Below, piece after piece: positions 34,394-43,449 of a stretch of DNA of 64,000 nucleotides. Origin of the DNA: Microbacterium sp. EYE_78 (GTDB lineage Bacteria > Actinomycetota > Actinomycetes > Actinomycetales > Microbacteriaceae); NCBI RefSeq assembly GCF_023149035.1, contig NZ_JAHXMY010000001.1, positions 1,302,001-1,366,000 of the forward strand, in the 5' to 3' direction. The notes under the pieces were generated by a model. It did no database searches. It was not told the origin of the DNA and worked only from the letters and a program-made list of their open reading frames with translations. Both the position numbers and the translations under genes were made by a program. How positions within the stretch are numbered: position 1 is the stretch's first letter; every line of letters starts with the position of its first letter.

Positions 34394-36166
34394 TCAGTCG
34401 AGCCGCGTCAGTCTGATCGCCAGGAACTGCCGGCCCGGGAGGTCGACGCGCACCTGGCCGCGATGCGTTCCGGGTACCTCCTCGATCGTCGTGTTCCAGG
34501 TGTCGACGACCTCGACCCGCCACTCGCCCTCGTCGAGGATGACGTTCCGGAACCGGGGTCGGTTGAAGCCGAAGTAGCCCACCTTCACCCGGCCGGCGAC
34601 GCCGCCCCACGGGACGTCCCAATCGCTCGGCAGCGGATCCCAGACACCGTCCGGCGCTTCGGCCTGCAGCCGCTCGAGGAAGGCGATGCGGCTCGGTGAC
34701 GTCCCGTGCAGGGTGCCGCCCTTCGCCCACCACAGCACCTCGTCGTCGTCGCCGAACGAGCCGCCGCCGTCGAGCGCCGGCGGGTAGTAGGTCTCGCCGT
34801 GACCGACGTACCCGCCGCGCACGGCGCCCTCCCAGAACCTCCGCGTCATCTCCTCGCCGGTGATGTTGCCCCAGCCCTGGTCGATGTCGCCCTCGTACGC
34901 GCATTCGTCGATGACGACGGGCTTGCCCCACTGCTCGCGCCACTGGTCGGTGTTCTCCGCCGTCCGGTAGACGTCGACGCGCTGGATGCTCACGTGCGTG
35001 ATCCACGGCTTCGCGTAGTCGTACACGGGGCGGCAGTTGTGGATCGAGTTGAGGTGGCCGAAGGCATCCTCCTCGCCGACGACCTCGGCCAGGCGCTCCC
35101 AGTCTGCGATGTCCTTCGACCAGAGCAGGTCGTACTCGTTGGCCATCGACCACCAGACGTTCGCGAACCCCGACAGGCGCCGGACGACGTACCGCAGGTA
35201 GCGCTCGTCGACGGCGGGGCCGAGGTCCGCGAAGCCCCACCGGTCGTACGCGTGGAACAGGATGAGGTCCGCTTGGATGCCGAGGGCCGCCAACTGCGCG
35301 ATGCGCGACTCGAGGCGGCGGAAGTGCGCGGGGTCGAACCTCGTCAGATCGAAGCCGTCCGCGAGGCTCCCGACGAAGGGGAAGTCCGCCGGCTCGTTGG
35401 CGTTGTAGAGGTACGACTTCGGGAAGACGCACATGCGGATCTTCACGAACGGCGCATCGGCGAGGGTCGCCAGCGTCTGCTCCTGCAGCTCCTCGGGCTG
35501 GTGCGTCCAGACGTACGACGTCGTGCCGACGGGGCGGTGGCGGGTGCCGTCCGCGTGGCGGAAGTGCAGGCCGTCCACCCGCACCGGGCCGTGCGAGCCT
35601 TCGCGCGGCGCGACGACCTCGACCGCGCCGGTGATGCCGTCGAGCGACCGCGCCGTCGAGCGCGTCTCGAATGTCCATGTCCCGACGACGTCGGCGAGCG
35701 CACGGACCGCGTAGCGGCCGTCGCCGTCGTAGAACCCGCCGACCCGGATCTCGTCGCCGCCCCGGCGGAAGACCGCGTCGAGCTCGACGTCGACGAAGGG
35801 GTTGCCGTGGGACGGGCCCGCGAACACCAGCTCGAGCGGGTCCCACTGCGGCGTCGGCGCGGGCACGGTCACCTCCGCCGAGCCTCGCGCGACCTCCTCG
35901 CCCTCGTAGGCGGGGTCGGGGTCGACGGCGGGGGCGTACGGCGGCCTGCCGCCGCCGGAACCGACCTCGGCCAGCGCGGCGAAGAAGCGCTCGCGCTCCT
36001 GCAGGTCCTCGAGGGCCGGCACGAGTGCGACCAGCTGCCCCAGTCGACCGCCGCGGAACTGCGTCGCCATGGGGGAGGCGGCGATCCCGGGCAGGTAACG
36101 CTCCAGGATCGCGCGGGCGGCGGGGTCGTCGAGGGCTTCGCCGAAGGTGGTGGCGCGGTCGAACAT
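34394..36166 (-). CDS. DUF5060-DUF4038-DUF5605 glycosidase, candidate GH140-like apiosidase
   Basis: A 590-residue cytoplasmic protein. A short helical module at residues 10-68 is followed by a DUF5060 beta domain (about 105-185; GNPFVDVELDAVF, GGFYDGDGRYAV), a DUF4038-type TIM barrel (about 205-480) and a DUF5605-like C-terminal beta domain (about 505-588). Candidate catalytic acids are Glu344 in WSMANEYDLLW (the Asn-Glu acid/base pattern of clan GH-A) and Glu421 in VVIDECAYEGD. The founding GH140 enzyme of this catalytic family cleaves D-apiose linkages in rhamnogalacturonan II. With an apionate pathway 4 kb away this is the best apiosidase candidate. It starts 21 bases after the GH78 stop. 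Specificity is inferred, not shown. Confidence 0.78.
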   Translation of the reverse strand: MFDRATTFGEALDDPAARAILERYLPGIAASPMATQFRGGRLGQLVALVPALEDLQERERFFAALAEVGSGGGRPPYAPAVDPDPAYEGEEVARGSAEVTVPAPTPQWDPLELVFAGPSHGNPFVDVELDAVFRRGGDEIRVGGFYDGDGRYAVRALADVVGTWTFETRSTARSLDGITGAVEVVAPREGSHGPVRVDGLHFRHADGTRHRPVGTTSYVWTHQPEELQEQTLATLADAPFVKIRMCVFPKSYLYNANEPADFPFVGSLADGFDLTRFDPAHFRRLESRIAQLAALGIQADLILFHAYDRWGFADLGPAVDERYLRYVVRRLSGFANVWWSMANEYDLLWSKDIADWERLAEVVGEEDAFGHLNSIHNCRPVYDYAKPWITHVSIQRVDVYRTAENTDQWREQWGKPVVIDECAYEGDIDQGWGNITGEEMTRRFWEGAVRGGYVGHGETYYPPALDGGGSFGDDDEVLWWAKGGTLHGTSPSRIAFLERLQAEAPDGVWDPLPSDWDVPWGGVAGRVKVGYFGFNRPRFRNVILDEGEWRVEVVDTWNTTIEEVPGTHRGQVRVDLPGRQFLAIRLTRLD

Positions 36167-36187
36167 GGCTCTTCTCCGAGGGGTGTG

Positions 36188-38980
36188 TCAGACGGATGCC
36201 GTCGCGCGCCGGATCGCATCGTCGACCGATGCGAGCAGGGCGGGAGGCGTGAACATGAGGGCGGTCGTGACGGGCCGGCGAGCACCCCACCGCGTCTCGG
36301 ATCTGATGGTCGCAGCGCGCGCCGGGTCGACGGCGGCGATCGTGTCGATCAGGGCGGCGTACGCGCGGGGGTCATCGATCACATCGGCCAGCGAGGCGCC
36401 CACGCCGTCGAGCGCGGGTCGCGCGGCGGCAGCCGGCGCCGGGACGCGCCACGTGTGCCGACCCGAGCCGACCCGCGTCGAGACGCCGGGCAGCGCGACC
36501 TCGGCGTCGGTGTTCGGCGGAACGACCGCCGTCACGACGATGTCCGCGCCGTCGCGATGCCACTGCACCGACGCCTCGCCGTAGGGCGTGCGGTGCCGCG
36601 CCGAGGCGGATGTCAGCGCCTCGAGCGGCTGCGGTGCGATGCGCAGCCGCCGGTACCCGGGCGCGGCGGGGGCGAGGCCGGCCACCGTCCGGTGCAGCCA
36701 GTCGGCGACGGCACCGAGGGCGTAGTGATTGAAGGAGGTCATCTCGCCCGGGTTGACGGTGCCGTCGGGCAGCAGCGAGTCCCATCGTTCCCACACCGTC
36801 GTCGCGCCTTGGGTGACGGGGTAGAGCCACGACGGGCACTCGGTCTGCGTCAGCAGGCGCTCGGCGGCATCGAGGTGGCCGCCCCGGGTGAGGGCGTCCG
36901 CGACGAGCGGCGTTCCGACGAAGCCGGTGCCGATGCGATAGCCGCCCTCGCGCACCAGGTCCGCGAGGCGATCGGCGAGCGACGCCCGCACGGCGGGGTC
37001 GGTGACGAGGTCGAACTCGAGCGCGAGCGCGTACGCGGTGGGCGCATCGCTCACCATGCGCCCGCGCGGCGTCACGTACTCGGCGACGAATGCCTGCCGG
37101 CTGCGCTCGGCGAGCACGCCGTACTGCGCGGCATCCGCTTCGAGACCGAGGATGCCGGCCGCCTCGGCCACCTGCCGCAGCGACCGTGCGTAATACGCCG
37201 ACGCGACGATGTCGCTGTCGACCTTCGCCTGTCCCGGCTTGTCGGGCGGCGCGGCCGGGTCGAGCCAGTCGCCCAGCTGCATCCGCCCCGCCCACAGGCC
37301 GCCCTCGCCCGCGTCGCGGCCGACGGCATCCACCCAGTCGCGCATGCTGTCGTACTGCGCGGCGAGCACGTCGCGGTCGCCGTACCGCTCGTGCAGCACG
37401 GTCGGGACGACCGTCGCGGCATCCCCCCATGCGGCCGGGGAGACACCCCCGAACGACGCGAACCCGCCGAGCGCCGAGGGGATGACGACGGGGACCGAGC
37501 CGTCCTCGCGGGCCTGCTCGTGGGCGAGGTCCCGCAGCCACGAGGCCAGGAACCCGGCGCTGTCGTAGAGGAACGAGGCGGTCGGAGCGAAGACCTGCAG
37601 GTCGCCGGTCCAGCCGAGTCGCTCGTCGCGCTGCGGGCAGTCGGTGGGGATCGAGAGGAAGTTGCCGCGCATGCCCCACACGACGTTCTCGTGCAGGCGA
37701 TCGATGAGCGGGTCGGATGCCTCGAACCACCCGGTGCGCGTCATGTCGGTGTGGAGCACGACGGCCTCGACCGCGCTCGGGTCGGCGTCGATGCCGGTCA
37801 CCTCGGCGTACCGGAAGCCGTAGAAGGAGAAGCGGGACTCGAGCACGTCGTCGCCGCCGGAGAGGTCGAAGGTCGCGGTCGCCGCGGCGTTGCGGAGGGG
37901 GCGGAGGGCGAGCTCGCCCTCGTCCAGCACTTCAGCGTGCCGGATCGTGACCCGGGTGCCCGCGGCGCCGCGGACCCGGAGCCGCAGCCGGCCGACGAGG
38001 TTCTGCCCGAAGTCCAGGATGCGGCCGCCCGAGGGCGTCTCCACGACGTCCGCGACCGGCAGGGACTCGATCCGCCGCACCGGCGGCGCGATGCGCGCCT
38101 CGGGGACGGGCACCGCCTCGTAGCCGGGCTTCGCGGCGGCTCCCACGCGCACGGGCGCGAAAGCCGACACCTGGCGGCGGAGGTCCTGGTGCTCGCCGGC
38201 GTAGATGCCGCTGTCGACGGTGGGGCCGTCGGAGGACGCCTCCCACCCGTCGCCCGTCGCGGCGACCGTGGTCGTCGTGCCGTCATCGAAGGTCACGCGC
38301 AGCTGCGCGAGGAACGAGGGCTGGGTCCCGTAGAGCCGGTCGGCGAACGCGAAGAAGCCGTACTTCTCCGTGTACCAGGCGCCGGCGACGGTCGCCGAGA
38401 GCACGTTCTCGCCCTCGCGGACGAGGGCGGTGACGTCGACCGTCTCGTGGACGAGACGGTCGCGGTACGCGGTCCATCCGGGTGAGAGGACGTCGTCCGA
38501 CACGGCCGTCCCGTTGACCTCGGGCTCCGCCACGCCGAGCGCCGTCCAGAAGAGCAGTGCGCGCGTGACCGGCCGCCCCAGACGGAATCGCGTCCGGACG
38601 ACGGTGGGCTGCGCCTCGCGTGCCGGCTCGGCGAGCCCCACGGGCTGCGCGACCCACTCGCCCGGCGCGAGGAAGCCGGCATCGACGGCCAGCGGTTCCG
38701 ACCAATCGGTCCAGGTGCCGGATGCCGCCTGCGCCCGCACGCGCACGCGGCGCCGCTCGCCCGCGTCGAGCGGCGCGAACGGCCACGCGACGAGCACGCT
38801 GGCGTCACCCGGCAGCGCGACGACGCCGGTGCCGTCGTCCGCCTCGGCGGCCACCTGCATCCAATCGTCCTCGTCGGTCGCGACCGTCCAGGTCAGGCGC
38901 GGCGCGGCGGTGGCGACGAACGGGGTGTCGTCGCGGAGCTCGGCACGGAGGGTGGCGATGCGGGATGCGGGCTCGGTCAC
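36188..38980 (-). CDS. Alpha-L-rhamnosidase, GH78 (second copy)
   Basis: A 930-residue GH78 rhamnosidase with the same order as the first copy: GWTAYRDRLVHETVDVTALV in the N domain, GRILDFGQNLVGRLRL, catalytic DCPQRDERLGWTGDLQVFAP and TTVWERWDSLLPDG. It carries about 60 extra C-terminal residues beyond the usual beta-sandwich, a helical tail of about 60 residues (ALDGVGASLADVIDDPRAYA onward) not seen in the first copy. The GTG at 38980 follows GGAG. The two rhamnosidases are clearly different proteins, so they probably handle different linkages. It lies 20 bases after the serine hydrolase gene and 21 before the GH140-like gene. Confidence 0.92.
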   Translation of the reverse strand: MTEPASRIATLRAELRDDTPFVATAAPRLTWTVATDEDDWMQVAAEADDGTGVVALPGDASVLVAWPFAPLDAGERRRVRVRAQAASGTWTDWSEPLAVDAGFLAPGEWVAQPVGLAEPAREAQPTVVRTRFRLGRPVTRALLFWTALGVAEPEVNGTAVSDDVLSPGWTAYRDRLVHETVDVTALVREGENVLSATVAGAWYTEKYGFFAFADRLYGTQPSFLAQLRVTFDDGTTTTVAATGDGWEASSDGPTVDSGIYAGEHQDLRRQVSAFAPVRVGAAAKPGYEAVPVPEARIAPPVRRIESLPVADVVETPSGGRILDFGQNLVGRLRLRVRGAAGTRVTIRHAEVLDEGELALRPLRNAAATATFDLSGGDDVLESRFSFYGFRYAEVTGIDADPSAVEAVVLHTDMTRTGWFEASDPLIDRLHENVVWGMRGNFLSIPTDCPQRDERLGWTGDLQVFAPTASFLYDSAGFLASWLRDLAHEQAREDGSVPVVIPSALGGFASFGGVSPAAWGDAATVVPTVLHERYGDRDVLAAQYDSMRDWVDAVGRDAGEGGLWAGRMQLGDWLDPAAPPDKPGQAKVDSDIVASAYYARSLRQVAEAAGILGLEADAAQYGVLAERSRQAFVAEYVTPRGRMVSDAPTAYALALEFDLVTDPAVRASLADRLADLVREGGYRIGTGFVGTPLVADALTRGGHLDAAERLLTQTECPSWLYPVTQGATTVWERWDSLLPDGTVNPGEMTSFNHYALGAVADWLHRTVAGLAPAAPGYRRLRIAPQPLEALTSASARHRTPYGEASVQWHRDGADIVVTAVVPPNTDAEVALPGVSTRVGSGRHTWRVPAPAAAARPALDGVGASLADVIDDPRAYAALIDTIAAVDPARAATIRSETRWGARRPVTTALMFTPPALLASVDDAIRRATASV

Positions 38981-39000
38981 GGGGTGCTCCGGTGTCGGGT

Positions 39001-40113
39001 TCAGGCGAGGGTGCGGCCGAGCTCGGCGGCGAGGGCGACGGCGCGCGGGTCGGCGCCGCCCGGCCACGGGCCGCGCGCGATCGTCCACGCGAAAGCGATG
39101 CCGGTGTCGGGGTCGACGCACGCGAGGGCGCCGGCGGCGCCGTCGTGGCCGAACGAGCGGGGACCGCCGAAGGCGAGCTGCTGCGACGGCTTCTGGAAGA
39201 CGATCGCGTGAGCGCGGTCGTGCTGGTGCAGCACCTCGTCGTACCCGCGGATCTGCTGCTGTCCGATCTGCGCGACCGTGTCCGCGCCCAGGAACGGCGC
39301 CGAACCGTCGACACCGGTGACGGCCGCTGCGAACAGCCGAGCGAGACCGCGGGCGCTGCCCGTGCCGCTGCCGCCGGGGTGACCGTAGCGCCAGCTGCGG
39401 GGCGAGTTGCCGAGGTCGACGTCGCCGCCCATCGACCCGAACACGAGGGGGCCCAGAGCGGAGTTCGAACGGACGAGGGTGTCGGAGACGGGCTGGATCA
39501 TCGGCAGGACGTCGGCTCGTCGTTCTTCATGGTCCGCCGGCAGTCCGAGGAAGAAGTCGATGTCGTGCGGGGCGCGTATCTCCTGCTCGTAGAACTCGTG
39601 GAGGGTACGCCCGGTCACCCGGAAGACGAGCTCGTCGCCCAGGTTGCCGATCGTGATGGCGTGGTACCCGAAGGCGCTGCCGGGGTGCCAGAACGGGGTG
39701 GAGTCCGCGAGTCGCGCTGCCGCCGCGTGGTGATCGAGCAGATCGTCCCACGTGAGCACGGTGTCGGCCTGCGGCAGGCCCGCCTGGTGCGAGAGCAGCT
39801 GGCGCACGGTGACGGCGCCCTTGCCCTTCGCCGCGAACTCCGGCCAATACGTCGCGACGCGTTCGTCGAGGTCGAGCAGACCGCGCTCGACCAGCAGGCC
39901 GACCGAGAGGCCGATCGTGTTCTTCGTCACCGAGTAGGGGACGATCACCGCATCACGATCGAGGTGCGGCCCACCCCAGGCATCCAGGACGAGGTCGCCC
40001 CGGTGGTAGGCGGCGACCTGGAACGAGAGGTCGGGGTCGGCGGTGAGCCAGCCGTTCAGTCGGTCGGCGACGCCCTCGAGGCGGTCGTCGACCGTGCCCT
40101 GCAGCAGGCTCAC
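39001..40113 (-). CDS. Serine hydrolase of the beta-lactamase/esterase EstB family
   Basis: A 370-residue penicillin-binding-like serine hydrolase. The SxxK motif is SVTK (Ser61, Lys64), the second motif Tyr150 in FGYHAITIGN, and a C-terminal His lies in RSFGHDGAAGA. There is no signal peptide, so it is not a periplasmic or exported beta-lactamase; EstB-like esterases are more likely. Sitting between GH3 and GH78 genes it could remove acetyl or methyl esters from imported pectic oligosaccharides; this is inference. The GTG start overlaps the GH3 stop (GTGA). Confidence 0.85.
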   Translation of the reverse strand: MSLLQGTVDDRLEGVADRLNGWLTADPDLSFQVAAYHRGDLVLDAWGGPHLDRDAVIVPYSVTKNTIGLSVGLLVERGLLDLDERVATYWPEFAAKGKGAVTVRQLLSHQAGLPQADTVLTWDDLLDHHAAAARLADSTPFWHPGSAFGYHAITIGNLGDELVFRVTGRTLHEFYEQEIRAPHDIDFFLGLPADHEERRADVLPMIQPVSDTLVRSNSALGPLVFGSMGGDVDLGNSPRSWRYGHPGGSGTGSARGLARLFAAAVTGVDGSAPFLGADTVAQIGQQQIRGYDEVLHQHDRAHAIVFQKPSQQLAFGGPRSFGHDGAAGALACVDPDTGIAFAWTIARGPWPGGADPRAVALAAELGRTLA

Positions 40114-42518
40114 GCGCCGGCCTCCCACTCGAGCTCGAGCGGCAGATCCACGACCGAGGCTCCCGCGCGCAGCGTGAACGCCCCGGGCTCCACCGCCCAG
40201 CCGCCGTCCCAGTGCGCGAAGCGACGGGCGTCGAGGGCGATGGATGCCGTCGCCGACCCACCCGCCTCGGCGCGGACGACGGCGTGCCCGACGAGCCAGC
40301 GGACCGGGCGCTCCACGGCCGAGTCCGCGCGCTCGGCGTAGACCTGCACGACCTGCTTGCCCGCGCGATCGCCGGTGTTCCGGAGCGCGATCTCGAGCGA
40401 ATCGCCACGTCGTGCCGCGGCATCCCAGGCCCACGTCGTGTAGCCGAGTCCGTGGCCGAAGGGGTAGGCCGGCTCGGCGCCGGAGCGGAGCCATGCCCGG
40501 TAGCCGATGTGGATGCCCTCGGTGTAGCGGAGGACGCCGTCGTCGGGGACGACCTGCGTCACCGGCACGTCGGAGAGCGCGGCCGGCCACGTGGTGGGCA
40601 GGCGCCCGCCGGGCTCGGCGGCACCGGTGAGGATGTCGGCGACGGCGTGGCCGAATTCCTGGCCGCCGAAGTAGCCCTGCAGCACCGCCGCCACGTCGTC
40701 CGCCCACGGCAGGGCGACGGGGGAGCCGGCGTTGACGATGACGACGACGGGGGTCCCGGTGGCGGCGACGGCGCGGACGAGGTCGTCCTGCTCGCCGGGC
40801 AGGTCGAGGTCGGTGCGGTCGTACCCCTCGGACTCGACCTTCGCGTTGGTGCCGACGACGACGATCGCGACCTCGGCGGCGCGGGCGGTCTCGACGGCGC
40901 GCGCGATGAGCTCGGCGGGGTCGGTCCGCTCGGGGGCGATGCCGACCGTCGCCGACATGGCACCCGACAGCGCGCCTGCGTCGGCGCGGGAGAACTCGAC
41001 GCGGACGTCGATCGCGGTGCCGGCCTGCACGGGCACGGTCGCGGTCAGCGACGGCGGGTTGAGGAACGCGGCGCCGAGATCGGTGCCTTCGATGACGGGC
41101 GCGTCGTCGAGCAGCAGTGCCCCGTCGACGATGAGGCGGCCCGGGTTGGCGCCGGCGAAGCCGAGTTCGACCTGCCCGGTCGATTCCGGCGTGTAGCGGG
41201 TCTCGAAGACGACGGTGCGGCTGGCGGCGATGGGGGCGTCGCCGCCGAACCAGACGAGCGCGCTCGAGCGCCGGTCCTCGGCGAAGAGCTCCTCGCCGTC
41301 GTCGCCGACGAAGGTGACGCGCAGTCCGGGCTCGCCCGTGACGGGGTTCGTCATCCGGTCGAGGGGGAGCTCGGCGACGCCCTCCTGGACGACCGCGCCG
41401 ATCTCGTAGACGACGTCGGCACCCGGCAGCGCCTCGCGGATGCCCTCGAGCGGTGACACGGTGCGCTCGGGCAGCACCGTCGCCGACCCGCCGCCCTGGG
41501 TGCGGGCGTCGCGCGCGTTCTGGCCGATCACCGCGACGCGGCGCAAGGCCGCGGCATCCAACGGGAGCACTCCCTCGTTGCGCAGCAGCACCGACCCTTC
41601 GATCGCCGCCTCTCCGACGAAGGCGACGCCGTCGATGGTCGCCGGCGTCACCGCAGGCGAGCCCTCGAGCGCGCCGACGCGCTCGGCGAGGAGCAGGATG
41701 CGCAGCACCTTGCGGTCGAGGTCCGCTTCGTCGACGCGGCCGTCGCGGATGGCCTCGACCAGGTCGGCCCATGCCGGAGCGGGCCCCGGCATGGCGAGGT
41801 CCTGTGCGGCCGGGATCGCGTCGAGCGATCGCACGGCGGTCCAGTCGCTGACGACGACGCCGTCGAAGCCCCACTCGCTGTTCAGGGGGGTCTCGAGCAG
41901 GTCGTTCTCGGTCATCGTGACGCCGTCGACGGAGTTGTAGGAGCTCATGATGCTCCATGTGCCCGCCTCGACGGTGCGTTCGAACGGGGCGAGGTACAGC
42001 TCGCGGAGCGCGCGCTCGTCGACCTGCACGTCGACGGTGAAGCGGTCGGTCTCCGCGTCGTTCGCGACGTAGTGCTTCGGGGTGGCCGCGACGCCGTTGT
42101 CCTGCAGGCCGCGCACGTACGCGGCGCCGAGTCCGGCGCTCAGTTCGGGGTCCTCGGAGAAGCACTCGAAGTGCCGGCCGCCGAGGGGGGAGCGGTGCAG
42201 GTTGATGGTCGGGCCGAGTACGACGTCGACGCCCTTGCGGCGGGCCTCTGCGGCGGCGGCGGCGCCGTAGCGGTGGGCGAGGTCGACGTCCCAGGATGCA
42301 GCGAGCGCCGAGCCCGACGGCATGTTCAGCGACGGATCGCGCTCGTCCCAGCGGGGGCCGCGGACGCCCGCGGGGCCGTCCGACAGGGTCATGGCCCGCA
42401 GCCCGATCTCGGGCAGCGGAACGGTCGTCCAGAAATCCGCACCCTGGACGAGCGCGGCCTTCTGCTCGAGGGTCAGCTTCTCGAGGAGGGGGCGGAGGTG
42501 GTCTGCGGACGCGGTCAT
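40110..42518 (-). CDS. Beta-glucosidase-type glycoside hydrolase family 3
   Basis: An 802-residue GH3 enzyme with a complete domain set: barrel (nucleophile Asp in FDGVVVSDWTAVRS, about residue 218), alpha/beta domain, an inserted PA14 domain (about 385-530; VWFGGDAPIAASRTVVFETR) and a C-terminal fibronectin-III-like domain. The KHYVANDAET motif binds substrate. Family members act on beta-glucosides, xylosides or arabinosides. The ATG at 42518 follows GGGAG. No signal peptide. A very strong hairpin (42554-42589) separates it from the transporter genes, so it may start its own transcription unit or be attenuated from them. Confidence 0.92.
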   Translation of the reverse strand: MTASADHLRPLLEKLTLEQKAALVQGADFWTTVPLPEIGLRAMTLSDGPAGVRGPRWDERDPSLNMPSGSALAASWDVDLAHRYGAAAAAEARRKGVDVVLGPTINLHRSPLGGRHFECFSEDPELSAGLGAAYVRGLQDNGVAATPKHYVANDAETDRFTVDVQVDERALRELYLAPFERTVEAGTWSIMSSYNSVDGVTMTENDLLETPLNSEWGFDGVVVSDWTAVRSLDAIPAAQDLAMPGPAPAWADLVEAIRDGRVDEADLDRKVLRILLLAERVGALEGSPAVTPATIDGVAFVGEAAIEGSVLLRNEGVLPLDAAALRRVAVIGQNARDARTQGGGSATVLPERTVSPLEGIREALPGADVVYEIGAVVQEGVAELPLDRMTNPVTGEPGLRVTFVGDDGEELFAEDRRSSALVWFGGDAPIAASRTVVFETRYTPESTGQVELGFAGANPGRLIVDGALLLDDAPVIEGTDLGAAFLNPPSLTATVPVQAGTAIDVRVEFSRADAGALSGAMSATVGIAPERTDPAELIARAVETARAAEVAIVVVGTNAKVESEGYDRTDLDLPGEQDDLVRAVAATGTPVVVIVNAGSPVALPWADDVAAVLQGYFGGQEFGHAVADILTGAAEPGGRLPTTWPAALSDVPVTQVVPDDGVLRYTEGIHIGYRAWLRSGAEPAYPFGHGLGYTTWAWDAAARRGDSLEIALRNTGDRAGKQVVQVYAERADSAVERPVRWLVGHAVVRAEAGGSATASIALDARRFAHWDGGWAVEPGAFTLRAGASVVDLPLELEWEAGA

Positions 42519-42553
42519 GCGATCTCCCGGTGTCGGAGGAAAAGGGGGATGGG

Positions 42554-42589
42554 GGATGCCGGCGCGCGAGCGTCTGCGCGCCGGCATCC
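42554..42589 (-). terminator. Strong hairpin between the Opp-type importer and GH3 genes
   Basis: A perfect 14-bp inverted repeat (GGATGCCGGCGCGC 42554-42567, GCGCGCCGGCATCC 42576-42589, 8-base loop). Reading on the minus strand, C-rich sequence and then TTTT follow about 13 bases later. It begins just after the ATPase stop codon. It likely terminates or attenuates the transporter transcript. Confidence 0.7.
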
Positions 42590-42591
42590 GG

Positions 42592-43449
42592 TCAGGCTGC
42601 GCCCAGCGTCGAGGCGCCGGCCTCGGATGCGAGGAAGGCCCGCCGCGCGGCGCGGCGCTCCTCCTGCTTGTCGGGGTCGGGCACCGGTGCGGCCATGAAG
42701 AGGCGCTGCGTGTACGGGTGCTCGGGCTGCGAGGTCACCCGGTCGCCGTCGCCGTACTCGACGATCTCGCCCCGGTACATCACGGCCACGCGGTGGCTGA
42801 CGTGGCGGACCACGGCGAGGTCGTGGGTCACGAACAGGTAGGCCACGCCGGTGCGCTCCTGGATCTCGACGAACAGGTCGAGGACGCGCGCCTGCGTCGA
42901 CAGATCGAGCGCCGAGACCGGCTCGTCGCAGACGATCAGCCGCGGCTCGAGCGCGAGCGCGCGCGCGATCGCGACGCGCTGCCGCTGTCCGCCCGAGAAC
43001 TCCCGCGGCAGTCGGCTGCGTGCGTCGGAGGGCAGGCCCACCTGGTCGAGCAGATCGCGCACCCGGGTCCGCGCCGTCGCCTTGGCGACCCCCGCTGCGG
43101 TCAGCGGCTCGATGAGGATCTCCTCGATCGTCATCGACGGGTTCAGCGACGAGTACGGGTCCTGGAACACGACCTGGATCTCGGAGGTCAGCGAGCGACG
43201 CTGCCGCCGGGTCAGGTGCGAGATGTCGCGTCCGTCGTAGGTGATCGTGCCCGCCGTGACCGGCGCGAGGCCGAGCGCGGCGCGGCCGAGCGTGGTCTTG
43301 CCCGAGCCGGACTCTCCGACGAGGCCCACCGTCTCGCCGGGGAGGATGTCGAGCGAGACACCCTTCAGCGCGCGGAACGGCTCGGCACGGAAGCCCTTGC
43401 CGGGGTATTCGACGACGAGGTCCTTCACCTCCAGCAGCGACGCGGTCAT
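42592..43449 (-). CDS. Oligopeptide/oligosaccharide ABC transporter ATP-binding protein (DppF/OppF type)
   Basis: A 285-residue ABC ATPase: Walker A GESGSGKTT (about residues 44-52), Q-loop VFQDPYSSLNP, signature FSGGQRQR (about 150-157), Walker B LIVCDEP and switch His in THDLAV; the C-terminal PYTQRLF oligopeptide-transporter extension is present. It starts by ATGA overlap with the DppC-DppD fusion gene and completes an Opp-type importer. Opp-family importers in plant-associated actinobacteria often carry oligosaccharides, and here it is followed by four glycan-processing genes. Confidence 0.93.
   Translation of the reverse strand: MTASLLEVKDLVVEYPGKGFRAEPFRALKGVSLDILPGETVGLVGESGSGKTTLGRAALGLAPVTAGTITYDGRDISHLTRRQRRSLTSEIQVVFQDPYSSLNPSMTIEEILIEPLTAAGVAKATARTRVRDLLDQVGLPSDARSRLPREFSGGQRQRVAIARALALEPRLIVCDEPVSALDLSTQARVLDLFVEIQERTGVAYLFVTHDLAVVRHVSHRVAVMYRGEIVEYGDGDRVTSQPEHPYTQRLFMAAPVPDPDKQEERRAARRAFLASEAGASTLGAA

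Noticed and set aside
34706..38485. A 1259-codon plus-strand open frame opposite the GH140-like and GH78 genes
   Set aside because: It is antisense to two well-recognised enzymes, is extremely rich in Arg, Val, Asp and Glu, and matches no family. Long antisense frames are expected in DNA of this base composition.
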